This document shows, one piece after another, positions 1 through 6,389 of a DNA stretch of 6,774 nt. Under the pieces are notes generated by a model. It saw only the letters and a list, made by a program, of their open reading frames with translations, did no database searches and was not told where the DNA came from. The position numbers and the translations under genes were made by a program. How positions within the stretch are numbered: the stretch's first letter is position 1; each line of letters opens with the position of its first letter. Origin of the DNA: an uncultured Mailhella sp. (GTDB lineage: Bacteria; Desulfobacterota; Desulfovibrionia; Desulfovibrionales; Desulfovibrionaceae); assembly GCA_905192935.1 (NCBI GenBank), contig CAJJMX010000093.1, forward strand, positions 1 to 6,774. Reading direction: 5' to 3'.

Positions 1-14
1 TATTAAAAGTAACT

Positions 15-20
15 TATAAT
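15..20 (+). promoter_or_regulatory. candidate -10 box upstream of the first omp gene
   Basis: A perfect TATAAT lies in a very AT-rich leader (roughly 1-60). The matching -35 would fall before the window, so the promoter cannot be completed. A transcript from here would have a leader of about 70 nt. A second, weaker -10-like TATATT at 42-47 has no acceptable -35 at normal spacing. Because the region is so AT-rich, chance matches to a -10 are likely. Confidence 0.3.
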
Positions 21-95
21 ATTAAAATATAATTGTTATCCTATATTAGTGTGCCATCATTGTTTTTGATAGGCGTACTCTTGTAGGAGAATAAA

Positions 96-761
96 ATGAA
101 AACTTTTTTATTTTCTATTATGGCGGTCATTGTTATGATTATGTCTTCTTCTTTGGTTTACGCTTCAGATAATAGTAGCTGCGGCGTCTATCTTGCGCCG
201 AAGTTTACCGTGTCCGTGCTGCATACGAGGGGGAGTCTAAACCTGGCCGGCGCTTCATGGGGTCCGCGCAGAGTACTCGGGGCCAGAGCGGGAGGTGTAC
301 TGGCTTTGGGATACGATTTCTGGCGAAAGTGTCAGGTGCCGTTCCGTCTGGAGCTGGAGTATGGAGCCTCTGAAAGTGTTTCCAAAACATCCTCCGTCAA
401 GGTTTTCAGGAGGCGTTTTCCTTTTCGGGCAAATATAGGAGTACAGACGCTGCTCATGAACGCCTATGTGGATATGCCGAACAGCAGCGGTTTTACTCCT
501 TATGTGGGAGCGGGGGCAGGCATGGCTTTCATTGATGTTGAAGGATGCAGCATGGGAATGTCGGCTTCCGGCCATGCGACGGTTCCCTCGGGACAGCTCG
601 GCTTGGGATGTTCCTATGCATTCAGCAGGAATGTTTCGGTGGATATCGGATATCGCTTTGTGATTATGCGCAACACCGATGCGTCATGTGATTCCATTCG
701 TCTGAATCTCCAGAAGAACTATATGCATCAGGCCATGCTTGGTCTGCGAATTACCTTTTAA
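96..761 (+). CDS. outer-membrane beta-barrel protein, cysteine-rich paralogue
   Basis: A 221-residue secreted protein, probably a small porin-like or OmpA/OmpX-type beta-barrel in the outer membrane; its ligand or role is unknown. The start is supported by AGGAG at 85-89, six bases before the ATG. Residues 1-23 form a signal peptide (MKT, hydrophobic core, VYA cleavage site). The mature part alternates polar and aromatic/hydrophobic residues, with glycine-rich hairpins such as PYVGAGAG near 135-142, and ends in LGLRITF, matching the C-terminal Phe signal read by the BAM complex. It aligns along its length with the barrel protein at 5336-6043 (GVY-AP near the mature N-terminus, GYDF, PFR-ELEY, TPYV-AGAG, D-GYRF, LGLR-TF). 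Oddly, it has five cysteines in the mature part (29, 79, 151, 172, 198), where the paralogue has none. Its leader and signal region are AT-richer than the rest of the window. It lies 39 bp upstream of kpsC with no clear terminator, so co-transcription is possible. Confidence 0.88.
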   Translation: MKTFLFSIMAVIVMIMSSSLVYASDNSSCGVYLAPKFTVSVLHTRGSLNLAGASWGPRRVLGARAGGVLALGYDFWRKCQVPFRLELEYGASESVSKTSSVKVFRRRFPFRANIGVQTLLMNAYVDMPNSSGFTPYVGAGAGMAFIDVEGCSMGMSASGHATVPSGQLGLGCSYAFSRNVSVDIGYRFVIMRNTDASCDSIRLNLQKNYMHQAMLGLRITF

Positions 762-800
762 TAATCGGCTTCGGGGCTGAAAATTTTCGGTGGCACTGTC

Positions 801-2927
801 ATGGATACTTTGAACGGGAAGAACGGAATGAAGAGAAAGCTGATGCATGCTGAAGAGCAGGAGCGTTTTCTTGTCTTCTCCCGTACTTTTTCCCGTATTC
901 CTCACCTTTTCGCCTTTCTCGGCGGAGAGGTGAGGCTTGCCGGAAAAGAGGGGGAAGAAACGTGCACGGCCGTAGCCGGTTGGGGGCATAAGCCCACAGC
1001 CGACAAGGCCCGGCGTTATGCCGCGGAGCACGGTCTGCCCTACGTTGCTGTGGAAGACGGTTTTCTTCGTTCCCTTCGTCTCGGCTGCGAGGGGGCGGAG
1101 CCGCTTTCCCTGGTGGTGGATCATGCCGGCATCTACTATGACGCCAGCGGGCCTTCGGATCTGGAGAACCTTTTGAATTCAGGCGGCTGGGAAGAGCCTG
1201 TGCTCATGGCCTCGGCAGAAAAGGCTCTTGCCGCTATCATTCACCATGGTCTCAGCAAGTACAACCATGCGCCGGACGCTTCGCCGCATCTTCTGGGAGA
1301 GGCGGACCCGGATTCTCCCCGCGTGCTCATCATCGACCAGACAGTGGGAGACGCCTCGGTCTCCCTCGGGCTGGCGGATGCTTCATCCTTTGTCGCCATG
1401 CTTGCCGATGCGAAGACCCGATTCCCCGGAGCGCGGATCTTCGTAAAAACGCATCCCGACGTTCTGGCCGGAAAGAAGCAGGGCTATCTTACGACGCAGG
1501 CGAAGGCGGAGGGCGCAACGCTCATTGCCGAAGACGTGTCTCCGCTGTCCCTTCTTGCGCAGGCGGATGAAGTATATACGGTGACTTCTCAGATGGGATT
1601 TGAGGCGCTCATGCTGGGCAGGCGCGTACACTGTTTCGGCATGCCGTTCTATGCGGGCTGGGGCCTTACGGAAGACGCCGTTTCCTGTCCCCGCAGGACA
1701 AAGAAACGCACGCTTCTGGAAGTGTTCGCTGCCGCCTATCTCTGCTATGCAAGATATGTGAACCCCGTGACCGGCAGGCTCTGCGACATCCACGACACCA
1801 TCGCGAGGCTTGCCGTGCAGCGGGAGAAGAACGAACAGAATCGTGGTTTCCATGCCTGCTTCGGTTATTCTCTCTGGAAGCATCCTCATGCGCGGGCCTA
1901 TCTGCAGAGTACGGGCGCTTCGTTTCGCTTCTTCAAATACTTCCACGGTGAACAGCGTGCCGTCTCGTGCGCGGCGCGCCGCGGGGGCGATGTGGTGGCG
2001 TGGTCGTCGAAGTGCGTGGACGGCAGACTGGAAGCTCTCTGCGGGCGTGCGGGCGTTTCTCTTGTCCGCATGGAAGACGGGTTCATCCGTTCCGTGGGAC
2101 TCGGTTCGGAATTTCAGTGGCCCTATTCTCTGGTGCTGGACCGGCGCGGCATTTATTATGATCCCTCGCGCCCCAGTGATCTTGAAGTCATCCTGCAGGC
2201 TCTGCCGGAGAGAGAAGGGCACGACGATCTGTGTGCCCGCGCCCGAGAGCTTCGTGAATATATCGTGGCCAAGGGACTTACCAAGTACAACGTGGGGCAG
2301 CGCGCGCTTTCCCGGGACAACTGGCCTTCGGATCGCCGCGTGCTGCTGGTGCCCGGTCAGGTGGAGGACGACGCTTCGGTGCGTCGCGGCGGCTGCGGCA
2401 TCCGGGGAAATCTGGAACTGCTCAGAGAGGTGCGTCGGCGAAATCCCGATGCGTTCATCATCTACAAGCCGCATCCCGACGTGGAAGTGAAGAACCGCAA
2501 GGGCAGGATAGACGATGCCGAGGCGCTTCGCGTGGCCGATGAGGTGGTGCGCGACGTGCGCATGGACGCGCTTCTTGCCGTGGTGGACGAGGTGCATACG
2601 CTCACGTCCCTGACCGGCTTTGAAGCTCTTTTGCGCGGCGTGAAGGTGTGCGCCTACGGCGGCCCGTTCTATGCCGGGTGGGGGCTGACGGAAGACTGCG
2701 CAACGGAGCGCGCCTTTCTTGCACGGCGCACGGCGCGTCTTACGCTGGACGAACTTACGGCAGGCGTGCTTCTGCTGTACCCGAGCTATTACGACTGGCA
2801 GACGGCCAGCTTCTGCACGGCGGAAGACGTATGCAATCGGCTGTTGCAGCCGGGCGGACAGATGCACGGCAAGTACATGGTGCGTGTGTTCGCTGCGCTG
2901 CGCGCATGGGCAAGGAAGGTGTTCTGA
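801..2927 (+). CDS. kpsC: KpsC-type capsule beta-Kdo transferase, two modules
   Basis: KpsC extends the poly-beta-Kdo linker begun by KpsS on (lyso)phosphatidylglycerol; it uses CMP-Kdo at the cytoplasmic face of the inner membrane. This 708-residue protein has two related halves, as known for KpsC (CAZy GT99 and GT107 modules). Module 1 carries VEDGF at 84-88, GIYYD and PSDLE near 112-122, a THPD motif with His218, and PFYAGWGLTED at 282-292. Module 2 repeats these as MEDGF at 424-428, GIYYD/PSDLE near 450-460, a KPHPD motif with His558, and PFYAGWGLTED at 622-632. Both modules keep the acidic ED pair and the His-Pro motif, so both look active. The last ~20 residues are basic and hydrophobic and may sit on the membrane (inference). 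Length is close to E. coli KpsC (about 675, from memory). The start is uncertain: GGTGG before 801 is a weak RBS, and Met10 or Met15 are possible, since homology begins near FLVFSRTFSRIPHL (residues 24-37). The stop overlaps the kpsS start (TGATG), implying translational coupling. Confidence 0.93.
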   Translation: MDTLNGKNGMKRKLMHAEEQERFLVFSRTFSRIPHLFAFLGGEVRLAGKEGEETCTAVAGWGHKPTADKARRYAAEHGLPYVAVEDGFLRSLRLGCEGAEPLSLVVDHAGIYYDASGPSDLENLLNSGGWEEPVLMASAEKALAAIIHHGLSKYNHAPDASPHLLGEADPDSPRVLIIDQTVGDASVSLGLADASSFVAMLADAKTRFPGARIFVKTHPDVLAGKKQGYLTTQAKAEGATLIAEDVSPLSLLAQADEVYTVTSQMGFEALMLGRRVHCFGMPFYAGWGLTEDAVSCPRRTKKRTLLEVFAAAYLCYARYVNPVTGRLCDIHDTIARLAVQREKNEQNRGFHACFGYSLWKHPHARAYLQSTGASFRFFKYFHGEQRAVSCAARRGGDVVAWSSKCVDGRLEALCGRAGVSLVRMEDGFIRSVGLGSEFQWPYSLVLDRRGIYYDPSRPSDLEVILQALPEREGHDDLCARARELREYIVAKGLTKYNVGQRALSRDNWPSDRRVLLVPGQVEDDASVRRGGCGIRGNLELLREVRRRNPDAFIIYKPHPDVEVKNRKGRIDDAEALRVADEVVRDVRMDALLAVVDEVHTLTSLTGFEALLRGVKVCAYGGPFYAGWGLTEDCATERAFLARRTARLTLDELTAGVLLLYPSYYDWQTASFCTAEDVCNRLLQPGGQMHGKYMVRVFAALRAWARKVF

Positions 2928-4138
2928 TGGCGAGTTTCCTTTTTCTTCAGGGGCCGCACGGACCGTTTTTCCGGCTTCTCGGCGAGGAGCTGCGCTCCCG
3001 CGGGCATGACGTGACCCGGGTGAATCTCTGCGGCGGCGATGTCCTGGACTGGCCGCGCGGAGCGCTTTGCTATCGCGGCCGCACGTCGGACTGGAGCGCC
3101 TGGGTGCACAGGCTTATGATGCGCAGAAAGGTGACGGATCTCATGGTGTTCGGCGACTGGAGGCCGCATCATCGTGAGGCGGTGCATATCGCGCGTCTGA
3201 ACGGCATACGGGTGTGGGCCTTTGACGAGGGGTATCTTCGTCCGCACTGGATAACCATGGAGCGGGGCGGAGTGAACGGCAATTCCACGCTGCCCCGTAC
3301 GCCGGAAGAGGTGCGGGCGCAAAGCCGTCGCTATGCCGAGCCGTCGTCGCCCAAGGCGTCGCCCAATCCCATCGCGCGCCGTCAGCTTCAGGCCGTGCTT
3401 TATGCCGGGGCGTCCATTCTGTCCATGCCGTTTTTCCCGTTCTATCGCACGCATCGTCCGTACGGACATTTGAAGGAGCTTTTCAGCGGCTGGGTGCCGC
3501 ACTTCTTCACGCGTCGCCATCGCATGAAGATGTCGGAAAAGGCGTTGTCGCATCTCAATGACGCACCGTTCTTCCTTTTTCCGCTTCAGCTTGACTCCGA
3601 CTCTCAGGTACGGCGGTATTCGCCGTTCAGCGGCATGAAGGAGGCCATAGCCTGGGTGATGACATCCTTTGCCAGGGACGCGCCCAAGGAGACGCATCTT
3701 GTCATCCGCAACCATCCTCTGGACAGCGGACTCATCCGTTACGACAGGTTCATCCGCAGTTTCAGCGAGGCGTGCGGCATAGAGGATCGCGTGATTTTTG
3801 TGGAGAGCGGCAACGGTATGGATATGATACGAAAAAGCCGGGCTGTGGTGCTTTTGAACAGCACCATGGGCATGCAGGCGCTGGAACAGGGCAAGGCGGT
3901 GTATTGCGTGGGCAGGTCCATTTACGCTATGCCGGGCCTTGCGCAGAGCGCGAAGGACTGCAGTCTGTCCCGCTTCTGGACCGCGTACCGCAAGCCGGAT
4001 GCGGCGCTTTTGCGGGACTTTGAAAAGCTGCTTTTGAGCCGCGCTCTCGTGAACGGAAATTTTTACTTCGGCAAAGGCCTTGAACTGGCTGTGAAGGGCT
4101 GTGCCGACAGACTGTCATCAGCAGTTCGTGAAAACTGA
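2927..4138 (+). CDS. kpsS: KpsS-type capsule beta-Kdo transferase
   Basis: KpsS adds the first beta-Kdo to the phosphatidylglycerol acceptor, priming the linker that KpsC extends; it acts at the inner side of the inner membrane. The 403-residue length fits the family (about 390-400). Visible motifs are FLQGPHGPFF at 5-14 (N-terminal strand and glycine-rich turn), FDEGYLRPHW at 99-108 with the conserved acidic DEG, a GVN motif soon after, NHPLDSG at 262-268 with His263-Pro264, and LLNSTMGMQAL near 309-319, the usual donor-site segment. There is no signal peptide. I chose the ATG at 2927 because the protein then begins directly with the conserved strand, the start shares the A of the kpsC stop (TGATG), and GGAAGG at 2913-2918 gives a ribosome site. 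The reading frame stays open 93 codons further upstream inside kpsC, but that part is kpsC read out of frame. No promoter is needed: it is coupled to kpsC. Confidence 0.92.
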   Translation: MASFLFLQGPHGPFFRLLGEELRSRGHDVTRVNLCGGDVLDWPRGALCYRGRTSDWSAWVHRLMMRRKVTDLMVFGDWRPHHREAVHIARLNGIRVWAFDEGYLRPHWITMERGGVNGNSTLPRTPEEVRAQSRRYAEPSSPKASPNPIARRQLQAVLYAGASILSMPFFPFYRTHRPYGHLKELFSGWVPHFFTRRHRMKMSEKALSHLNDAPFFLFPLQLDSDSQVRRYSPFSGMKEAIAWVMTSFARDAPKETHLVIRNHPLDSGLIRYDRFIRSFSEACGIEDRVIFVESGNGMDMIRKSRAVVLLNSTMGMQALEQGKAVYCVGRSIYAMPGLAQSAKDCSLSRFWTAYRKPDAALLRDFEKLLLSRALVNGNFYFGKGLELAVKGCADRLSSAVREN

Positions 4139-4167
4139 CGAAGAACTTTCAACGGAAGGAAAGGACC

Positions 4168-5193
4168 ATGAACATATTGCTTGCCGGAGGCGCGGGGTAT
4201 ATAGGTTCCCACACGGCTGTGGAGCTTATCGGCGCCGGACATGACGTCGTCATTGTGGACAACTACAGCAACAGCTCCCCGGAAGTCGTCCACCGCATCG
4301 AGAAGCTGACGGGCAGAAACGTGCCGGCCTTTTGTGTGGACGTGCGTGATGAAAAGGCCGTGTCGGAGATCATGGCGACGCATCCCATAGACTGCGTCAT
4401 CCATTTCGCCGGTCTGAAGGCCGTGGGGGAATCCGTAAGAAAGCCTCTGGAATATTATGACAACAACATCAACACCACGCTCACGCTGCTTGCGTGCATG
4501 AAGAAGGCAGGTGTGCACAATATCGTGTTTTCCTCTTCCGCGACCGTGTACGGTGAGGAGAATCCCATTCCCTATGTGGAAACCATGAAGAAGGGCAGCT
4601 GTTCCAATCCGTACGGCTGGACCAAGTCCATGATGGAGCAGATTTTGGAAGATGCGGCCGTGGCCGATCCCGAACTGTCCGTGGTGCTTCTGCGCTACTT
4701 CAATCCCATAGGTGCGCATGAGTCCGGCCTCATCGGAGAAGATCCGCTCGGCACGCCCAACAACCTCATGCCCTATGTGGCGCAGGTGGCCGTGGGACGC
4801 CGAGATCATCTGACCATTTTCGGGAACGACTATCCCACCCCGGACGGCACCTGCCGCCGCGACTACATCCATGTGGTCGACCTGGCCGTCGGTCATGTGA
4901 AGGCCGTGGAATTCGCCGCATCCCGCAAGGGAACGGAAGTGTTCAACCTCGGCACGGGCAATCCGTACAGCGTGCTCGACATCGTCGCCGCCTTTGAGCG
5001 CAACAGCGGCGTTCCCGTCCGCTACGAATTCGGTCCCCGCCGCGCCGGAGACCTGCCGGAATTCTGGGCCAATGCCGACAAGGCAAAAGAAGTGCTCGGC
5101 TGGAAGGCTTCGCGCAATCTCGACGACATGTGCCGCGATACCTGGAACTGGCAGCGCAAAAATCCCGAGGGCTACCGCACGGGCAGGGCCTAG
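4168..5193 (+). CDS. galE: UDP-glucose 4-epimerase
   Basis: GalE interconverts UDP-glucose and UDP-galactose with tightly bound NAD+ in the cytoplasm, supplying galactose for capsule, LPS or other glycans. The 341 residues match the usual length (about 338). It is an extended SDR: the Rossmann motif GGAGYIGSH is at 7-15, SSSATVYG at 122-129 gives Ser124, and YGWTK at 149-153 gives Tyr149 and Lys153, the same numbering as the E. coli catalytic residues. RRDYIHVVDLA near 230-240 and FNLGTG are also typical. At position 299 it has Phe (LPEFW), where E. coli GalE has Tyr; a bulky residue there normally limits activity on N-acetylated sugars, so UDP-Glc/UDP-Gal specificity is inferred. It starts 29 bp after kpsS with a purine-rich RBS (GGAAGGAAAGGA just before the ATG), in an apparent kpsC-kpsS-galE operon. 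No other galactose (Leloir) gene is nearby, which points to glycan synthesis rather than galactose catabolism. Confidence 0.96.
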   Translation: MNILLAGGAGYIGSHTAVELIGAGHDVVIVDNYSNSSPEVVHRIEKLTGRNVPAFCVDVRDEKAVSEIMATHPIDCVIHFAGLKAVGESVRKPLEYYDNNINTTLTLLACMKKAGVHNIVFSSSATVYGEENPIPYVETMKKGSCSNPYGWTKSMMEQILEDAAVADPELSVVLLRYFNPIGAHESGLIGEDPLGTPNNLMPYVAQVAVGRRDHLTIFGNDYPTPDGTCRRDYIHVVDLAVGHVKAVEFAASRKGTEVFNLGTGNPYSVLDIVAAFERNSGVPVRYEFGPRRAGDLPEFWANADKAKEVLGWKASRNLDDMCRDTWNWQRKNPEGYRTGRA

Positions 5194-5240
5194 GAAGACG
5201 CGCTTTTCGTCCCACCCTGTACTTCCGTCGTCGTGAAAAC

Positions 5241-5261
5241 ATCCGCAGATATCCTGCGGAT
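5241..5261 (+). other. hairpin after galE, weak terminator or leader element
   Basis: ATCCGCAG (5241-5248) and CTGCGGAT (5254-5261) form a perfect 8-bp stem with a 5-nt loop. It is followed by TAAATAG rather than a real T-run, so as an intrinsic terminator it is poor. It could slow transcription or protect the 3' end of the galE transcript, or be the first element of the barrel-gene leader. Confidence 0.5.
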
Positions 5262-5268
5262 TAAATAG

Positions 5269-5289
5269 CCGGACCGGTTGTCGGTCCGG
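5269..5289 (+). other. GC-rich hairpin in the leader of the second omp gene
   Basis: CCGGACCG (5269-5276) and CGGTCCGG (5282-5289) form a perfect 8-bp stem with a 5-nt loop (GTTGT), only 7 nt after the previous hairpin. No T-run follows, so it is not a terminator. A structured 5' leader that stabilises an abundant outer-membrane-protein mRNA is plausible, as known for E. coli ompA; that role here is inference. Confidence 0.5.
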
Positions 5290-5306
5290 AGAGCGTCCCG
5301 TATGGG
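5278..5306 (+). promoter_or_regulatory. weak candidate promoter for the second omp gene
   Basis: TTGTCG (5278-5283) and TATGGG (5301-5306) are separated by 17 bp. This is the best sigma70-like pair I see in the 142-bp gap, but the match is poor: four of six and three of six consensus bases. The gene may instead use a promoter further upstream or read-through from galE. Confidence 0.2.
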
Positions 5307-5320
5307 AGACAACCTAAAAC

Positions 5321-5334
5321 ACGAGGAGACTCGT
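5321..5334 (+). promoter_or_regulatory. ribosome-binding site inside a small hairpin
   Basis: The Shine-Dalgarno GAGGAG (5323-5328) lies seven bases before the ATG at 5336. It sits in a perfect short hairpin: ACGAG (5321-5325), loop GAGA, CTCGT (5330-5334). The loop fits the GNRA tetraloop pattern. Half of the SD is thus paired and half exposed, which could tune ribosome access. Confidence 0.55.
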
Positions 5335-5335
5335 C

Positions 5336-6043
5336 ATGAAAAAGTTTTGTTTGAGTGCCATCCTGGCCGCTGTTCTCATGTTGCCCTGCGCACAGGCCGC
5401 GTCCGCTGCTGAAGATACCATGGGCGTGTATGTCGCTCCCCGCGTCACGCTGAACGTCCAGCACTTCCGCGGCAGCGTGTACGGTGATCAGGGCCTCGGC
5501 TACACCCATTCCACGCACGACGTGAGCGTGGGCGGCGGTCTGGCCGTGGGTTACGACTTCAGCCGCAACCTCGACATGCCCTTCCGCATGGAACTCGAAT
5601 ACGCCGCCTACGGCTCCGTGTCCGACGACTTCCATGATGACGGTCATGCTTCCGCCATCGAGCTGGAAGAAAGCCTGCAGACCGTGCTGTTCAACGTGTA
5701 CTGGGATCTGCATGACCTCACCTTCTATCAGATCACTCCCTATGTGACCGCCGGTGCCGGTGTGGGCATCCTGAAGAGCGAGTACAGCTGGAACAACGGC
5801 GTGGAGAACTACGGCGGCGGCGCGAGCGATACCAAGGCCGTGTTTGCCGGTCAGATCGGCCTCGGCTTCTCCTACGCCATCAACGACACCTTTGCCGTTG
5901 ATCTCGGCTACCGCTTCCTCATGATGGGCGACGGCTTTGCCCGCGGCAGCATGTCTGATGCTACGCAGACCATCCGCGCCAACCTGAACACCGACCGCAA
6001 CTTCGCTCACATGGTGAGCCTCGGTCTGCGCGCCACCTTCTAA
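5336..6043 (+). CDS. outer-membrane beta-barrel protein
   Basis: A 235-residue exported protein, likely a small outer-membrane barrel of the OmpA/OMP_b-brl type; whether it is a pore, adhesin or structural protein cannot be told. The start is fixed by GAGGAG seven bases upstream and by a classic signal peptide (MKK, Ala/Leu-rich core, cleavage after AQA at 21 or ASA at 24). Cysteines occur only in the signal peptide (5 and 18); MLPC does not fit a lipobox well because Pro precedes the Cys. The mature protein shows amphipathic strands separated by Gly/Asp/Asn turns, including GYDF, PFRMELEY, TPYVTAGAG and DLGYRF, and ends LGLRATF with the terminal Phe expected for BAM recognition. It is a paralogue of the protein at 96-761, but is GC-richer with a regular set of C-ending codons (GCC, GGC, CTC, AAC, TTC), as in well-expressed genes. 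Strong SD, structured leader and strong terminator suggest high expression as its own unit. Confidence 0.9.
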   Translation: MKKFCLSAILAAVLMLPCAQAASAAEDTMGVYVAPRVTLNVQHFRGSVYGDQGLGYTHSTHDVSVGGGLAVGYDFSRNLDMPFRMELEYAAYGSVSDDFHDDGHASAIELEESLQTVLFNVYWDLHDLTFYQITPYVTAGAGVGILKSEYSWNNGVENYGGGASDTKAVFAGQIGLGFSYAINDTFAVDLGYRFLMMGDGFARGSMSDATQTIRANLNTDRNFAHMVSLGLRATF

Positions 6044-6062
6044 TACCTCAGGGTACAAAACG

Positions 6063-6094
6063 TCCCCGGACGCCTGAAAGGGCATGTCCGGGGA
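6063..6094 (+). other. hairpin in the omp 3' untranslated region
   Basis: TCCCCGGAC (6063-6071) pairs with GTCCGGGGA (6086-6094), nine pairs. The interior can continue with GCCT/GGGC (6072-6075 with 6080-6083) around a GAAA loop. It begins 19 bases after the stop codon and just before the terminator hairpin. It probably protects the mRNA 3' end. Its right arm can also pair with the left arm of the following terminator. Confidence 0.7.
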
Positions 6095-6099
6095 ACCTC

Positions 6100-6144
6100 G
6101 CCCCGGGAACCTGTCGAGTTTCGCACGTTCCCGGGGCTTTTTTT
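6100..6144 (+). terminator. strong Rho-independent terminator of the second omp gene
   Basis: GCCCCGGGAAC (6100-6110) pairs perfectly with GTTCCCGGGGC (6127-6137), an 11-bp stem with a 16-nt loop, followed at once by seven T (6138-6144). This ends transcription on the plus strand about 100 bp after the stop codon at 6043. Confidence 0.93.
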
Positions 6145-6343
6145 ATCCTGTCCGGTCAGCTTGAGCCTCATGCGCGTCAGGCGTCGCAGAAGGTGCATGG
6201 ACGGAACAATGCTTTGGACGGTTTCGCCGGGAGAGGGATGACATGGAAGCAAAGAAGCCCGCCTGAGAGCGGGAAGACGCTCTGTTTTCTCCGGCACGAG
6301 GGATCGTCACTTTCGGTCCGGCCGCTTTCGATGCGGAGCGCTT
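6145..6343. other. gene-free spacer between converging units
   Basis: About 200 bp between the omp terminator and the tRNA terminator. I see no ORF with a start, RBS and protein-like sequence on either strand. It holds a short hairpin, CCCGC (6258-6262) with GCGGG (6269-6273), which on the minus strand is followed by a broken T-run and could be a weak back-up terminator for the tRNA unit. A TGGACGG motif occurs twice (6198-6204, 6215-6221), 17 bp apart, with no clear meaning. Confidence 0.5.
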
Positions 6344-6376
6344 AAAAGAAAATCCCCGCAGCAATACTGCGGGGAT
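6344..6376 (-). terminator. Rho-independent terminator of tRNA-Val
   Basis: On the minus strand ATCCCCGCAG (6376-6367) pairs with CTGCGGGGAT (6361-6352), ten pairs with a five-base loop, followed by TTTTCTTTT (6351-6344 region). It lies 13 bases beyond the tRNA 3' end. On the plus strand the stem is followed after six bases by T6 (6383-6388), so it could also act weakly in the other direction. Confidence 0.88.
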
Positions 6377-6389
6377 GATGTGTTTTTTC

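Noticed and set aside
762..800. Possible terminator between the first barrel gene and kpsC
   Set aside because: Only a four-pair stem (CGGC/GCTG) followed by AAAATTTT is visible, too weak to call.
1383..2867. A 494-codon open frame on the minus strand opposite kpsC
   Set aside because: Its translation is rich in His, Arg and Ala with no domain pattern, and it mirrors a well-supported KpsC gene. Long antisense frames are common in GC-rich DNA.
2648..2926. N-terminal extension of KpsS inside kpsC
   Set aside because: This stretch is the conserved KpsC C-terminus read out of frame, and KpsS homology begins exactly at the ATG at 2927.
5375..5395. Lipoprotein signal (MLPC) in the second barrel protein
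   Set aside because: Pro at the position before Cys does not fit the lipobox, and good signal peptidase I sites (AQA, ASA) follow. The protein ends like a barrel.
5261..6085. A 274-codon minus-strand frame opposite the second barrel gene
   Set aside because: It is His/Val/Ala-rich, spans the leader hairpins and has no signal or domain pattern. The plus-strand gene has an SD, signal peptide and terminal Phe.
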